This document shows, piece after piece, positions 23,901 to 35,394 of a DNA stretch of 64,000 bases (positions within the stretch are counted from its first letter, which is position 1; every line of letters begins with the position of its first letter). The stretch is taken from positions 36,061,052 to 36,125,051 of the forward strand of contig CM075772.1 in the NCBI GenBank assembly GCA_037974665.1, in the 5' to 3' direction. The stretch comes from Ehretia macrophylla. Its lineage: Eukaryota > Streptophyta > Magnoliopsida > Boraginales > Ehretiaceae. The notes under the pieces were generated by a model, which was given only the letters and a program-made list of their open reading frames with translations, had not been told where the DNA came from and made no database searches. A program made the translations under genes and the position numbers.

Positions 23901-24993
23901 ATTAGATAAGCTAAGTATGCTTTGCAACCTTTATTCAACAACTTAGAAGCCTTGATTGATGATAAAAGAGGTATTCGGGCAGCCCTGCAGTTCCCAACAA
24001 TCTCCAGTACCTGTAGGTCAGAAATCTGAAGATAAACAATTTTTGTTCTACAATCCAACTGAGCATAGTACTTCCCTAACCAGTCCATTCCCAAAATGAT
24101 TTCAAAGTCATGGAAGGGCAGTATAATTAAATCAGCAGGAAATTTACGGTTCTCAATGCATATATCACAAGATTTGTAAATAGACTCAGTAACAAATTTC
24201 GCACCCAAAGTCATACTAACTTCAACTTCATACAGCAGTTTATCAATATAAACATTCACAGATCGTGCACATGCAGGAGTTATAAACGAATGTGTAGCTT
24301 TGGGATCAATCAAAACTTTAACTGGCTGAGTATTGAGAAGAAAGGTACCTTCCACTATTGCTGTAGTATCGGGCAGCTCCTCCGCATCCAGTGCAAAGAC
24401 CCTAGTCTGAACCCTTTGTGTTGGACCTGCACCTGCAGCCTAATTCTACACACCCTGGCCTCCAGTACGGCCCTGAACATTCTTATACTTAGGGCAATCT
24501 TTCACCCTATGCTCATCGCTCCTACAACTGGTGCATTTACCACTCTTTCTCCAGCAATTAGCCTCAATGTACCCTGATCGATTACAAAAGTTACACTACT
24601 AATTTTGTCTTACAACAGTGTTTCCCGTAGGTGCGGGGGCTCTGGCAGTGGTCGGAACTATACCTCCCTGCTGGGGTCTAGTCGCAGCTGGTTTCCTATG
24701 AATCTGATACTGTGGCTGATACGGACGTTGCTGAGGAACCTGAACAAAAGTCTGATACTGCCTCGGCTGACTCTGGCTGCTCTGGCCCAAGTACTATTTC
24801 TTACTCGGCTGGCTACTCTCAGCTATCATCTCTTCCTTCCATTTCTCAAACTTCGAGGCTGCTTGGAATGCCTCAAGAAAAGTAGTATAAGTCTGCCCAG
24901 TCAAATACAGCTGTATATCTATTCTCAGCCCACGAACAAACCTATGAATCATCCTATTAGCTGGCTGCACCAGCTCAGGCATATACCTCGACA

Positions 24994-24998
24994 GGCTG
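24994..24998. repeat. Target duplication GGCTG, left side of C
   Basis: GGCTG here and at 34522-34526 flank C. The reading of B gag resumes across the site (SLSR then YMPELV). Confidence 0.95.
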
Positions 24999-25266
24999 TG
25001 TAATACCCGAGCCTGAAATGTGAAAATTTCTTGTTTATTATTTTGGAAATTATATTTCCTTAAATTCTTTTAGAATTAATTGTTACTTCCTTACTGTCGC
25101 AACGTGCATTGCATTTAGGGAGCGATAGCTAGAGAACGGTTTCTAGTCCTCAGCAAATAGTGAAACTAGTATTTAGATGACTTAAATTTTATATTTTAAT
25201 TGTTGCTAGCTATAATTAATCTTTCCTTAGTTAAAATGGATTCAAAGTGCACAAAAAATAGTCTAA

Positions 25267-25332
25267 TTGACCAAAGTTTTAAGTTGTTTGACCTAGTGCT
25301 TTGACCATTTGACCAAGTCATCACTTAATAAG
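25267..25332 (+). promoter_or_regulatory. W-box cluster and TATA-like box in the C 5' LTR
   Basis: Four TTGACC motifs within 48 bp (25267, 25288, 25301, 25309), then CTTAATAAG. WRKY factors bind TTGACC/T; clustering raises the odds that the sites are real. Confidence 0.55.
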
Positions 25333-25512
25333 CTAAAACAAAGCAAAAAAACCAAAAACAAAAGCTGAAAACAGAAAAGTGTGAAGGCCAAAACCTTCAA
25401 AGGAAAAAAAACCATTTTCAAATCTTCAAAACTTCAAATCTTCGCGTGAGCTCATGCGGGGTGGTTTCCGAGGTGACCAGCGTTGTTTTCCTAGCGACTA
25501 GGAGTACCTAAG

Positions 25513-26773
25513 GTGAGGGAAGCATGCTATTTGCGCATTTAAATGTCAAGTGTATCAACTTTGTGATTTTTAGATTTTATCCGTAGATTGTTGGTTAAAT
25601 CATTTTGATGCTTCTAGAATGTTCCTTGGCAATTGTAGAATGTGTATTTATAGCTTTTTAACATTTTCTACGGTTAAATGTTGAGATTGCAATTTAAATT
25701 GGATGTTGAATAGTATTTTATGAATAGTAAAATGTTGAAACGATGAAGTTGCTCCGTTATGCTGTCCGTTGATGTAGAAATGTGTTAGGTGTGCTAGAAT
25801 GCCTAAATGCATGGTTTGTTTGGGTTGCGTAATGGAAAAAATGAGAATTAAGCCTTGGTGAAAGTCGGGGTCGTTTAGGTCGAGTTTAGCGTTTCCTCGT
25901 TTTACGTGATGGCATTGTCTCGGGAGGCCATGGAAGCACTTTTGGTGTAATTATAGCATTGGTTGGGTGTTTGGTTAGAGTAGTTGTAGTTCAAACGAAC
26001 AAAGGGAGAAATCGGGGCTTTGCTTGAATTCTAGGGTAAAGTAGGGTTTTGGGGTCTTTAGACGTACCTTATTGTGACCTAGGGGGATTGTTGAAGTCGG
26101 TTTCCAAAACTCGTGGCTTGTTTGGAAGTAGTAGCATTTTGATAGTTGGGGTCGATTTGTGATTTTGCTTGTTTTCTTGATATTATGCCTATAGAATGTT
26201 TAAAATAGCTTGATATGCTTGTTAGAGTTGATTTTGATTGGAATGGTTATCAACAACTGCTATTGCGTGCGAGAATAGCTTACTTTGTTATTCTCCCACG
26301 TGTGGCTTTATTGCTCGATTGTTGCATTGTATATTGTATTGCATTCATAGAGTCAGGGGCGGTGTGATGGGCCTCTCTGGGTAGCCTCGGGTTGCCAGTG
26401 TTGGTTGCCCTAGCACCGTGTCCTATTCCCTTTCTCGCTTGGGTTGCCTCCCAAGGAGATTTGGGTCGTAGAATTGATGGATACTTTCGCAGTATTCCAA
26501 ACTGAAGTTATAAGGTGGTTTGGGCCGACGCGTCGTCATCGAATTCGTGATTGAAAGTTGCTCGTGGAAAGTGAATCGTATCCTTTGAATGAGTGTTTAT
26601 AGTTTTAATGCTTGTCTTGTTTTATTGTTGGCTTTGTTTGTATCTTTATATGATAATTGAATGAATTGCTTGGCTATTTGCATTGCATTCTCTTCTCATC
26701 TCTGTCCTTGAGACCATTTGCCCTCGCTGAGCAATAGTTTTTGCTCATTCCTTTCTATACCATATTTTTACAG
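25513..26773 (+). other. Putative LTR intron in the C 5' LTR
   Basis: Donor CTAAG|GTGAGGG, acceptor ATTTTTACAG|GA, 1261 bp. The same 1261-bp spacing is kept in the 3' LTR (32744-34004). Prediction only. Confidence 0.45.
26728..26747 (+). other. LTR hairpin near the acceptor, C
   Basis: TGAGCAA, 6-base loop, TTGCTCA: a perfect 7-bp stem 26 bases before the acceptor-like CAG. Conserved in A1 and B and, with changed stem bases, in F, E and D. Confidence 0.65.
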
Positions 26774-27298
26774 GAGTAGTTGAAGCTGATCCTCTTGTGG
26801 TAATTGAGGAGGAGGAGCAAGTGTAGGTGTTTCCTTGATAGCACTTCTTTGCTTAACTAGTGGTTGGTTGCCAGACTTTTGTGCGAGCCATGCTTGATGT
26901 GTTTAATGCTTGGTCGTCGCTTTATTTTGAGGCTTGTAGCCTTGTATGTAGTTCTATTTTGAGGCCTTTATGGTGTTTTGTTGTAAAGGTTTAAAGATTG
27001 TAAAGTTGTAAAGTTATACTCTTATGACTAGTAAAGAATTGCATACTAATGGTTTAACTGTTTAGTGGCACGAATACTTGTGTAGTATGCATGACATTTT
27101 TGGTTTGCAAAGTTATTAATGAGAAGATGTATATTTTCTAAAAGAGAGTTGTCTTGATTCAAATGTTATTATGGCTTTCGCGAGTATTATGTTGATTGTA
27201 GGGTTTCGGATTGTCCATGGTACAGAGGAGACTCCGTCCGTGTGTTGGGTCCGGGCTTGGCCTTTTACGGGGTCGGGTCGGGGCATGACATCTTTAGG

Positions 27299-27310
27299 TG
27301 GTATCAGAGC
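27299..27310 (+). promoter_or_regulatory. C primer-binding site
   Basis: TGGTATCAGAGC, perfect, 9 bases after the 5' LTR end at 27290. Confidence 0.95.
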
Positions 27311-27596
27311 ATGATAGTCTTGCATGAGTCGGGATATATTTCTCGGTCTGTGGGGTAAAGGTCTAAAATGGTAAAGTGTTATTGTGTGATTGTTAAGTGA
27401 AAAGTGCTATGGCATGATTATGTGAACTTGAGTGCTTATGTAGTTAAGTGAAATGGTTTGCATGTCAATCTTGTGTTATGCGAATTGCGTGTTAGAATGT
27501 TTGATTGTTATTGACTTGAGTGTTATCTAATCTTATGTGCTATATTTCTGTCTATAAACTGCTTTTATATGCTGCCAGTTATTGTGAGTTGCTACT
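27311..27596 (+). other. C untranslated leader
   Basis: 286 bp from primer site to gag ATG. It includes the conserved post-primer stretch CTCGGTCTGTGGGGTAAAGG at about 27341-27360. Confidence 0.6.
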
Positions 27597-30500
27597 ATGC
27601 CGCCACATCGTGGTATTCAAGGTCAAGGGGGAGATGAAGAGGCAGCAGAACAGGGTCAGCAACCATTGCCTGAACAGTTTATGGCTACTATGACTACTGC
27701 AGTTGACCGGATTACCCAGGTACTGCATGATTAGAGGCAGGACAGGAATAATAACCCCCAGGGAAATCAAGCTAATCCTGGTGGACAGGGGTATAGGGTT
27801 GAGAATAACCAGTTGGAGAAATTCTTGAGGCACGAGCCGGGAAAGTTCTTTGGAGAGCCGGATGATGAGGTAGTCGAGAGATGGATTAACTGTGTTGAGA
27901 AAATTTTCACCGCTTTGAGGTACACTGATGAGGCAAGAATAGATTATGCGTCATTCCTGTTTGAGGGCGATGCAGAGCAGTGGTGGAATACTGTCAGATT
28001 GAGGTGGGATTGTGAGGATGTACCACATTTGTGGTAGGATTTTGTAAGTGAGTTTCGGGATAAGTATATTCCCGAGATGGCTATGGAAAGGCGGGAAGAC
28101 GAGTTTGTGGCCCTGAAGCAGGGAAATATGACTGTTGCACAGTACGAGGCTAGGTTTGTCAGCCTGTCGAGGTATATGCCCGAATTGGTACGGCCGGCTA
28201 GGAGGATGATACTTAGGTTTGTCCGTGGGCTGAGAATGGACATACAGCTACATTTGACTAGGCAGACCTACACTACTTTTCCCGAGGTATTTCAGGCAGC
28301 CTCGAAGTTTGAGAAACGGAAGGCTGAAATGATAGCTGAGAGCAGTCAACCGAGTAAGAAGCAGTATTTGGGCTAGAGCAGCCAGTGTTAGCCGAGGCAG
28401 TATCAGACTTCTGCACAGGCTCCTCAGCAACGTCGGTATCAGCCACAGCAGCAGATTCAGGCTAGGTCAGCTGTGACTAGACCCCAGCACGGAGGTACAG
28501 TTCCTACTACTACCAGATCCCCAGCACCTACGGGAAACACTGCTGTAAGGAAAAATCAGCAGTGTAATTACTGTAATCGATCGGGGCATATTGAGGCTAA
28601 CTACTGGAGAAAGAGTGGTAAATGCACAGGTTGTGGCAGTGATGACCATAGGGTGAGAGATTGCCCTAAGTATAAGAATGCTCAGGGTCATACTGGAGGC
28701 CAGGGTGTTCAGAATAGGGCTGTAGGTACATGTCCAGCACAGAGAGTTCAGGCTAGGGTCTTTGCACTAGATGCAGAGGAGCTACCCGATACTAAAGCTA
28801 TTGTGGAAGGTACCTTTCTTCTCAATACTCAGCCAGTTAAAGTTTTGATTGATCCCAGAGCTACATATTCATTTATAACTCCTGCATGTGCACAATCTGT
28901 GAATGTTTGCATTGATAAATTGCCGCATGAATTTGAAGTTAGTACGCCTTTGGGTGCAAAATTTGTTACTGAATCTATTTGCAAATCTTGTGATATATGC
29001 ATTGAGAACCGTAAATTTCCTGCTGATTTAATTATATTGCCATTCCGTGACTTTGAAATCATTTTGGGAATGGACTGGTTAGGGAAGTACTATGCTCAGT
29101 TGGATTGTAGAACAAAGGTCATTTATCTTCAGGTTCCTGACCTACCAGCACTAGAGATTGTTGGGAATTGCAGGGCTGCCCGAATTCCTCTTTTATCAGC
29201 GATTAAGACTTCTAAGTTGTTGAATAAGGGTTGTGAAGCTTACTTAGCTTATTTGATCAATCAGCCTACTGATAAGTTGAGTTTGAATGAGGTTCCGATT
29301 GTTAGAGACTTCCCTGGTGTATTTCCCGAGGAATTACTGGGTTTACCACCGGATAGGGAGATTGAGTTCGTGATTGATCTTGTGCCAGGCACTGCGCCAA
29401 TTTCTAGGAGTCCTTATAGAATGGCATCGGCTGAACTTCAGGAGTTAAAAATTCAGCTTTAGAATATGCTTGATAAAGGGTTTATACAACCTAGTTCTTC
29501 GTCGTGGGGTGCACCTGTGTTGTTTGTGAGAAAGAAAGACGGCACGCTACGGTTATGCATTAATTACAGGGGACTTAATCAAGTCACGATTAAGAATAAA
29601 TACCCCTTGCCGTTGATTGAAAAATTGTTTGACCAGTTGCAGGGGGCAAGTGTTTACTCCAAATTTGATTTGAGGCAGGGTTACTATCAACTTAGGATTC
29701 GGAGTGATGATATACCAAAGACGGCATTCAGGACTAGATATGGCCACTATGAATTTGTTGTATTGCCATTTGGATTGACGAATGCACCAACCGCATTCAT
29801 GGACTTGATGTAGAGAGTTTTCCGACCTTATCTTGATCAGTTTGTCGTAATCTTTATTGATGACATTTTAGTGTACTCGAAGAATGAGGCTGAACATGAG
29901 CAACACTTGAGGATTGTGCTACAGACTTTGCAGGAAAATAAGCTTTTTGCTAAATTCAGCAAGTGCGAGTTCTGGTTGAATCAGATATCTTTTCTAGGCC
30001 ATATCATTTCAGATCGAGGAATTTCAGTGGACCCAACTAAAATTGAGGTTGTTTCATCTTGGAAAAGACCTGAGACGGTGTCAGAGATTCGGAGTTTTTT
30101 GGGTTTGGCAGGTTACTATCGGAGGTTTGTTAAAGACTTTTCCAAAATTTCTGGACCTTTAAGCCAGTTGACTCAAAAGAAAGTTACTTACAACTAGGAT
30201 GCTAAGTGTGAATCCAGTTTCCTAGAATTGAAGAAGAAACTAACTACAGCTCCTATACTAGCTTTACATGAGGGTACAGAAAACTTTGTTGTCTACAGTG
30301 ATGCATCTAAAGAAGGTTTAGGCTGTGTTTTAATGCAGAATGGTAAGGTGATTGCCTATGCTTCTAGGAAGTTGAAACCTTATGAAGTCAATTACCCTAC
30401 ACATGATCTTGAGTTAGCTGCTGTTGTGTTTGCTTTGAATAAGTGGCGTCATTACTTGTGGGGTAGCAGATTTGAAATTTTTACTGACCACAAGAGTCTC

Positions 30501-32214
30501 AAGTATTTGTTTTCACATAAGTATCTGAATATGAGGTAGCGGAGATGGCTAGAGCTATTGAATGGTTACAACTGTTCTATTAACTACGTGTCAGGTAAGG
30601 CAAATGTTGTTGTTGATGCTTTGAGCCGAAAGGCTACTGTTCCAAGCTTAATTATCAAGGATTGGGAGACTTTGGAAGAAATTTGTTCATGGAAGCCAGA
30701 AGCTACTGAGGTAGGGATTCGATTTGCTAGTTTACAAATTCAGTCGGGATTGCTAGCACAGATCAGAGAGGCTCAGAAGACTGATCCTCACATCTTCAAG
30801 ATCCAAGAAAAAGCTAAAGGGGGAGAGTCGGAGTTTAAATTACATGCAGATGGTATCTTCAGATTCAGGGACAGGGTGTGTGTTCCTGGAGATCCGACTT
30901 TGAAGAATGAGATTATGTCTGAGGCACATAATTCGAGGTATACGATTCACCCGGGCAGTACAAAAATGTATAGAGACTTGAAACAACACTTCTGGTGGAA
31001 CAATATGAAGAGGGAGATTGCTGGGTATGTATCAAGATGTTTGACTTGTCAGAGGGTTAAAGTTGAGCATCAGAAGCCAGCCGGGCTTCTACAGCCGTTG
31101 TCGATTCAACAATGGAAGTGGGTGCATATAACAATGGATCTTGTGACCGATCTTTCTAGATCTTCGAGAGGGTGTGATTCTGTTTGGGTTGTTGTGGACC
31201 GCTTGACTAAAGTTTCACATTTTATTCCCGTGAACAAACAGGATAGCCTTGGTAAGCTAGCTGAACTTTATGTTGCTAATATTGTGAAATTGCATAGTGT
31301 GCCACAGAGTATAGTGTCAGATAGGGATCCCAGATTCATATCTCGTTTTTGGCAGAAGTTGCAAGAGGCCCTGGGAACTAAGTTGAGCTTCAGTACTGCA
31401 TATCATCCACAAACTGATGGCCAGTCTAAGAGAACTATCAAGATCTTGGAAGACATGCTTCGGGCATGTGTGCTAGACTTTGGGAACATTTGGGAGAAGC
31501 TTTTGCCTTTAGCGGAGTTCGCCTACAACAATAGTTATCAATCTACTATAGGTATGGCTCCCTACGAGGCGTTGTATGGTCGGAAATGCAAATCCCGGTT
31601 ATATTGGGAAGAGGTTGGAGAAATGAGAATAGTTGATCCGACTGTGTTACCTGAGATGATTAAGATGGTAGATAATGTTCACCTTATTCGCCAGCGTATG
31701 CTTACAGCTCAGAGTCGTGAAGAGTTACGCGGATAAACACCGTCGAGATCTTGAGTTTGCTTTGGGAGATTGGGTATTTCTTAATATTTCTCCTCGAAAG
31801 GGATTGATTCGGCACGGTAAGAGCGGGAAACTTAGTCCCAGGTATGTGGGTCCGTATGAGATCACCGAAAAGGTGGGTCCTTTGGCTTATCGGTTAGCTT
31901 TGCCTCCGAGCTTGTCGAGACTGCACGATGTTTTCCATGTGTCTATGTTAAAGAAATATCATCCAGACCCTTCACATGTTCTTGAACGAGAGCCTCTGCA
32001 GATTGAAGAGAAGTTGTCTTATGAAGAGAAACCGATTCGAATTGTGGATCGGAAAGTTCAGGAGCTTCGCAGAAAGAGTATTCCGTTAGTCAAGGTTCTG
32101 TGGAATCATCATGGGTTTGAGGAAGCGACTTGGGAAAGAGAGGACCAGGTTCGGGATTAGTATCCAGAGTTGTTTGTTGACCAGGTAAGAATTGCGTGGG
32201 CGCAATTGTTTTAA
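27597..32214 (+). pseudogene. C gag-pol polyprotein, broken
   Basis: Starts at ATG 27597 (MPPHRGIQG). Order as in A1: Gag; knuckles near 28560-28660, the first with Tyr replacing its last Cys; protease D-P-R near 28850; RT with FIDD near 29860; RNase H with [10 protein letters not shown] near 30485; integrase HHCC near 30950-31060 and D,D,E; chromodomain near 32020-32170. In-frame stops: TAG at 27732, 28035, 28374, near 28390, 29460, 29811, 30195, 30537 and 32158. Most stand where sisters have CAG. A 2-bp deletion near 31718 shifts frame before the chromodomain. Unlike A1 and B it keeps TGG (Trp) at the RNase H/integrase junction. Confidence 0.95.
32190..32207 (+). other. Pre-PPT stem-loop, C
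   Basis: AATTGCG-TGGG-CGCAATT, perfect, followed by GTTTT and AAGGGGG. Confidence 0.85.
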
Positions 32215-32225
32215 GGGGGAGAGGG
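32213..32225 (+). promoter_or_regulatory. C polypurine tract
   Basis: AAGGGGGAGAGGG, abutting the 3' LTR and overlapping the pol TAA (32212-32214). Confidence 0.9.
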
Positions 32226-34521
32226 TGTAATACCCGAGCCCGGAATGAGCAAATTTCTTGTTTATTATTTTGGAAAATATATTTCCTTAAATTCTTTTAG
32301 AATTAATTGTTACTTCCTTACTATCGCAACGTGCATTGCATTTAGGGAGCAATAGCTAGAGAACGGTTTCTAGTCCTCAGCAAATAGTGAAACTAGTATT
32401 TAGATGACTTAAATTTTATATTTTAATTGTTGTTAGCTATAATTAATCTTTCCTTAGTTAAAATGGCTTCAAAGTGCACAAAAAATAGTCTAATTGACCA
32501 AAGATTTAAGTTGTTTGACCTAGTGCTTTGACCATTTGACCAAGTCATCACTTAATAAGCTAAAACAAAGCAAAATTAAAAAAAAAAACAAAAGCTGAAA
32601 ACAGAAAAGTGTGAAGGCCGAAACCTTCAAGGGGAAAAAAAAACATTTTCAAATCTTCAAAACTTCAAATCTTCGAGTGAGCTCGTGCGGGGTTGGTTCC
32701 GAGGTGTCCAGCGTTGTTTTCCTAGCAACTAGGAATGCCTAAGGTGAGGAAAGCATGTTATTTGCGCATTTAAATGTCAAGTGTATCAACTTTGTGTTTT
32801 TAGATTTTATCCGTAGATTGTTGTTTAAATCATTTTGATGCTTCTAGAATGTTCCTTGGCAATTGTTGAATGTGTATTTATAGCTTTTCAACATTTAATG
32901 CGGTTAATTATTGAGATTGCAATTTAAATTTGATGTTGAATAGTGTTTTGTGAATAGTAAAACCTTGAAACGGTGAAGTTACTCCGTTATGCTGTCCGTT
33001 GATGTAGAAATGTGCTAGGTGTGCTAGAATGGCTAAATGCATGGTTTGTTTGGGTTGCGTAATGGAAAAAACGGGAATTAAGCCTTGGTGAAAGTCGGGG
33101 TCGTTTTGGTCAAGTTTAGCATTTCCTCGTTTTGCGTGATGGCATTGTCTCGGGAGGCCATGGAAGCACTTTTGGTGTGGTTATAGCGTTGGTTGGGTGT
33201 TTGGTTAGAGTAGTTGTAGTTCAAACGAGCAAAGGGAGAAATCGGGGCTTTGCTTGAATTCTAAGGTAAAGTAGGGTTTCGGGGTCTGTAGACGTGCCTT
33301 ATGGTGACCTAGGAGGATTGGTGAAGTCGGTTTCCAGAACTCGTGGCTCGTTTGGAAATGGTAGCGTTTTGATAGTTGGGGCCGATTTGTGATTTTGCTT
33401 GTAATCTTGATATTATGCTTATAGAATGTTTAAAATAGCTTGATATGCTTATTAGAGTTGATTTTGATTGGAATGGTTATCAATTGTTGCTATTGCCTGC
33501 GAGAGTAACCTACTTTGTTATTCTCCCACGTGTGGCTTTATTGCTCGATTGTTGCATTGTATATTGTATTGCATTCATAGAGTCAGGGCGGTGTGATGGG
33601 CCTCTCTAGGTAGCCTCGGGTTGCCAGTGTTGGTTGCCCTAACTCCGTGTCCTATTCCCTTTCTCGCTTGGGTTGCCTCCCAGGGAGATTTGGGTCGTAG
33701 AATTGATGGATACTTCTGGGGTATTCCAAACTGAAGTTATAAGGTGGCTTGGGCCGGCACATCGTCATCGAATTCGTGATTGAAAGTTGTTTGTGGAAAG
33801 TGAATCGTATCCTTTGAATGAGTGTTTATAGTTTTAATGCTTGTCTTGTGTTATTGTTGGCTTTGTTTGTATCTCTATATGATAATTGAATGAATTGTTT
33901 GGCTATTTGTATTGCATTCTCCTCTCATCTCCGTCCTTGAGACCATTTGCCCTCGCTGAGCAATAGTTTTTGCTCATTCCTTTCTATACCATATATTTTT
34001 ACAGGAGAAGTTGAACCTGATCCTCTTGAGGTAATTCAGGACGAGGAGCAAGTGGAGGTGTTTCCTTGATAGCACTTCTTTGCTTAGCTGGTGGTTGGTT
34101 GCCAGACTTTTGTGCGAGCCATGCTTGATGTGTTTAATGCTTGGTCGTCGCTTTATTTTGAGGCTTGTAGCCTTGTATGTAGTTCTATTTTGAGGCCTTT
34201 ATGGTCTTTTGTTGTAAAGGTTTAAAGATTGTAAAGTTGTAAAGTTATACTCTGATGACTAGTAAAGAATTGCATACTAATGGTTTAACTGTTTAGTGGC
34301 ACGAATACTTGTGAAGTATGCATGACATTTTTGGTTTGCAAAGTTGTTAATGAGAAGTTGTATATTTTCTAAAAGAGAGTTGTCTTGATTCAAATGTTAT
34401 TATGGCTTTCACGAGTATTATGTTGATTGTAGGGTTTTGGATCGTCCACAGTACAGAGGAGACTCCGTCCGTGTGTCGGGTCCGGGCTTTGCCTTTTGCG
34501 GGGTCGGGTCGGGGCGTGACA
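32226..34521 (+). repeat. C 3' LTR
   Basis: 2296 bp, closely matching 24999-27290 and carrying the same donor (32744), acceptor (34004) and hairpin. Confidence 0.95.
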
Positions 34522-35089
34522 GGCTGACAAACCTAGCCTCATACTGTGCAACAGTCATGTTTCCCTGCTTCACGGCCACAAATTCATCTTCCCGCCTTTC
34601 CCTACCCATCTCGGGTATATATATGTCCCGAAACTCACTCACGAAATCATCCCACAAATGCGGAACATCCTCACAGTTCCACCTCAACCTGACAGTGTTC
34701 CACCACTGTTCTACATCGCCCTCAAACTGGAATGCTGCATAAGCTATTTTTGCCTCATCAGTGTACCTCAAAGCAGCGAAAATTTTCTCAACACGGTTAA
34801 TCCATCTCTCGGCTGCCTCGTCATCCGGCTCTCCAAAGAACTTACCCGGCTCGTGCCTCAGGAATTTCTCCAACTGATTATTCTCAGCCCTAGGCCCTTG
34901 TCCACCAGGATTAGCTTGATTTCCCTGGGGATTATTATTCCTGTCCTGCCTCTGCTCATGCAGTACCTGAGTAATCCGGTCAACTGCAGTGGTCATAGTA
35001 GCCATAAACTGTTCAGGCAACGGTTGCTGACCCTGTTCTGCTGCCTCTTCATCTGCCCCTTGACCTTGAGTACTACGTCGTGGCGGCAT
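34522..35089 (-). pseudogene. B gag N-terminal part
   Basis: Starts at ATG 35089 (MPPRRSTQG) and stays open through the capsid region to the C insertion point at 34522, then runs on into the C LTR. Residues 1-190 align with A1 and C Gag, including QQPLPEQFMATMTT and HEPGKFFGEPDDE. The remainder of the gene lies at 20944-24998. Insertion of C separated the two halves by 9.5 kb. Confidence 0.95.
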
Positions 35090-35394
35090 AGTAACAACTC
35101 ACAATAGCTGGCAACATTTAAAAGCAGTTTATAGACAGAAATATAGCACATAAGATTAGATAACACTCAAGTCAATAACAATCAAATATCCTATCACACA
35201 ATTCACATAACACAAGATTGACATGCCAACCATTTCACTTGAACACATAAGCACTCAAGTTCACATAGTCATACTATAACATTTTCTCTTAACAATCACA
35301 CAATAACACTTTATCATTTTAGACCTTTACCCCACAGACCGAGAAACATATCCCAGCTCATGCATTACTATTATGCTCTGATACCACCTATAGA
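35090..35394 (-). other. B untranslated leader
   Basis: About 305 bp similar to the A1 leader, with the conserved post-primer stretch CTCGGTCTGTGGGGTAAAGG. No reading frame. Confidence 0.6.
35375..35386 (-). promoter_or_regulatory. B primer-binding site
   Basis: Minus strand TGGTATCAGAGC, perfect match. Confidence 0.95.

Larger units (their letters stand above)
20944..24998 (-). pseudogene. B gag C-terminus and pol, broken
   Basis: Continues B gag from the C insertion point. Knuckles near 24590-24480 are damaged: the first has Tyr for His (GYIEANC). Protease near 24310 reads D-P-K; RT with FIDD near 23300; RNase H with [10 protein letters not shown] near 22670; integrase HHCC and D,D,E between 22200 and 21700; chromodomain near 21130-20975. 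Breaks: 1-bp deletions near 23165 and 22890, TAG at 22495 shared with A1, TGA at 21355 (Gly codon in the sisters), and several stops in the gag C-terminus. The integrase core 21358-22488 is open for 377 codons. The final stop is TAA at 20944, in the polypurine tract. Confidence 0.93.
24999..27290 (+). repeat. C 5' LTR
   Basis: Starts TGTAATACCC and ends GGGGCATGACA. Contains four TTGACC sites (25267, 25288, 25301, 25309), a TTAATAAG box near 25325, donor-like TAAG|GTGAGGG at 25513, GC-rich core near 26345-26545, hairpin 26728-26747 and acceptor-like TTTTACAG ending 26773. Confidence 0.95.
24999..34521 (+). mobile_element. C: full-length Tekay-type retrotransposon nested in B
   Basis: Plus-strand element of 9523 bp with LTRs of 2292 and 2296 bp, primer-binding site, gag-pol and polypurine tract, flanked by GGCTG. 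It belongs to the same family as A1 and B but sits in opposite orientation to B, giving long inverted repeats. Many stops, mainly TAG, and a 2-bp deletion near 31718 inactivate it. Confidence 0.95.
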
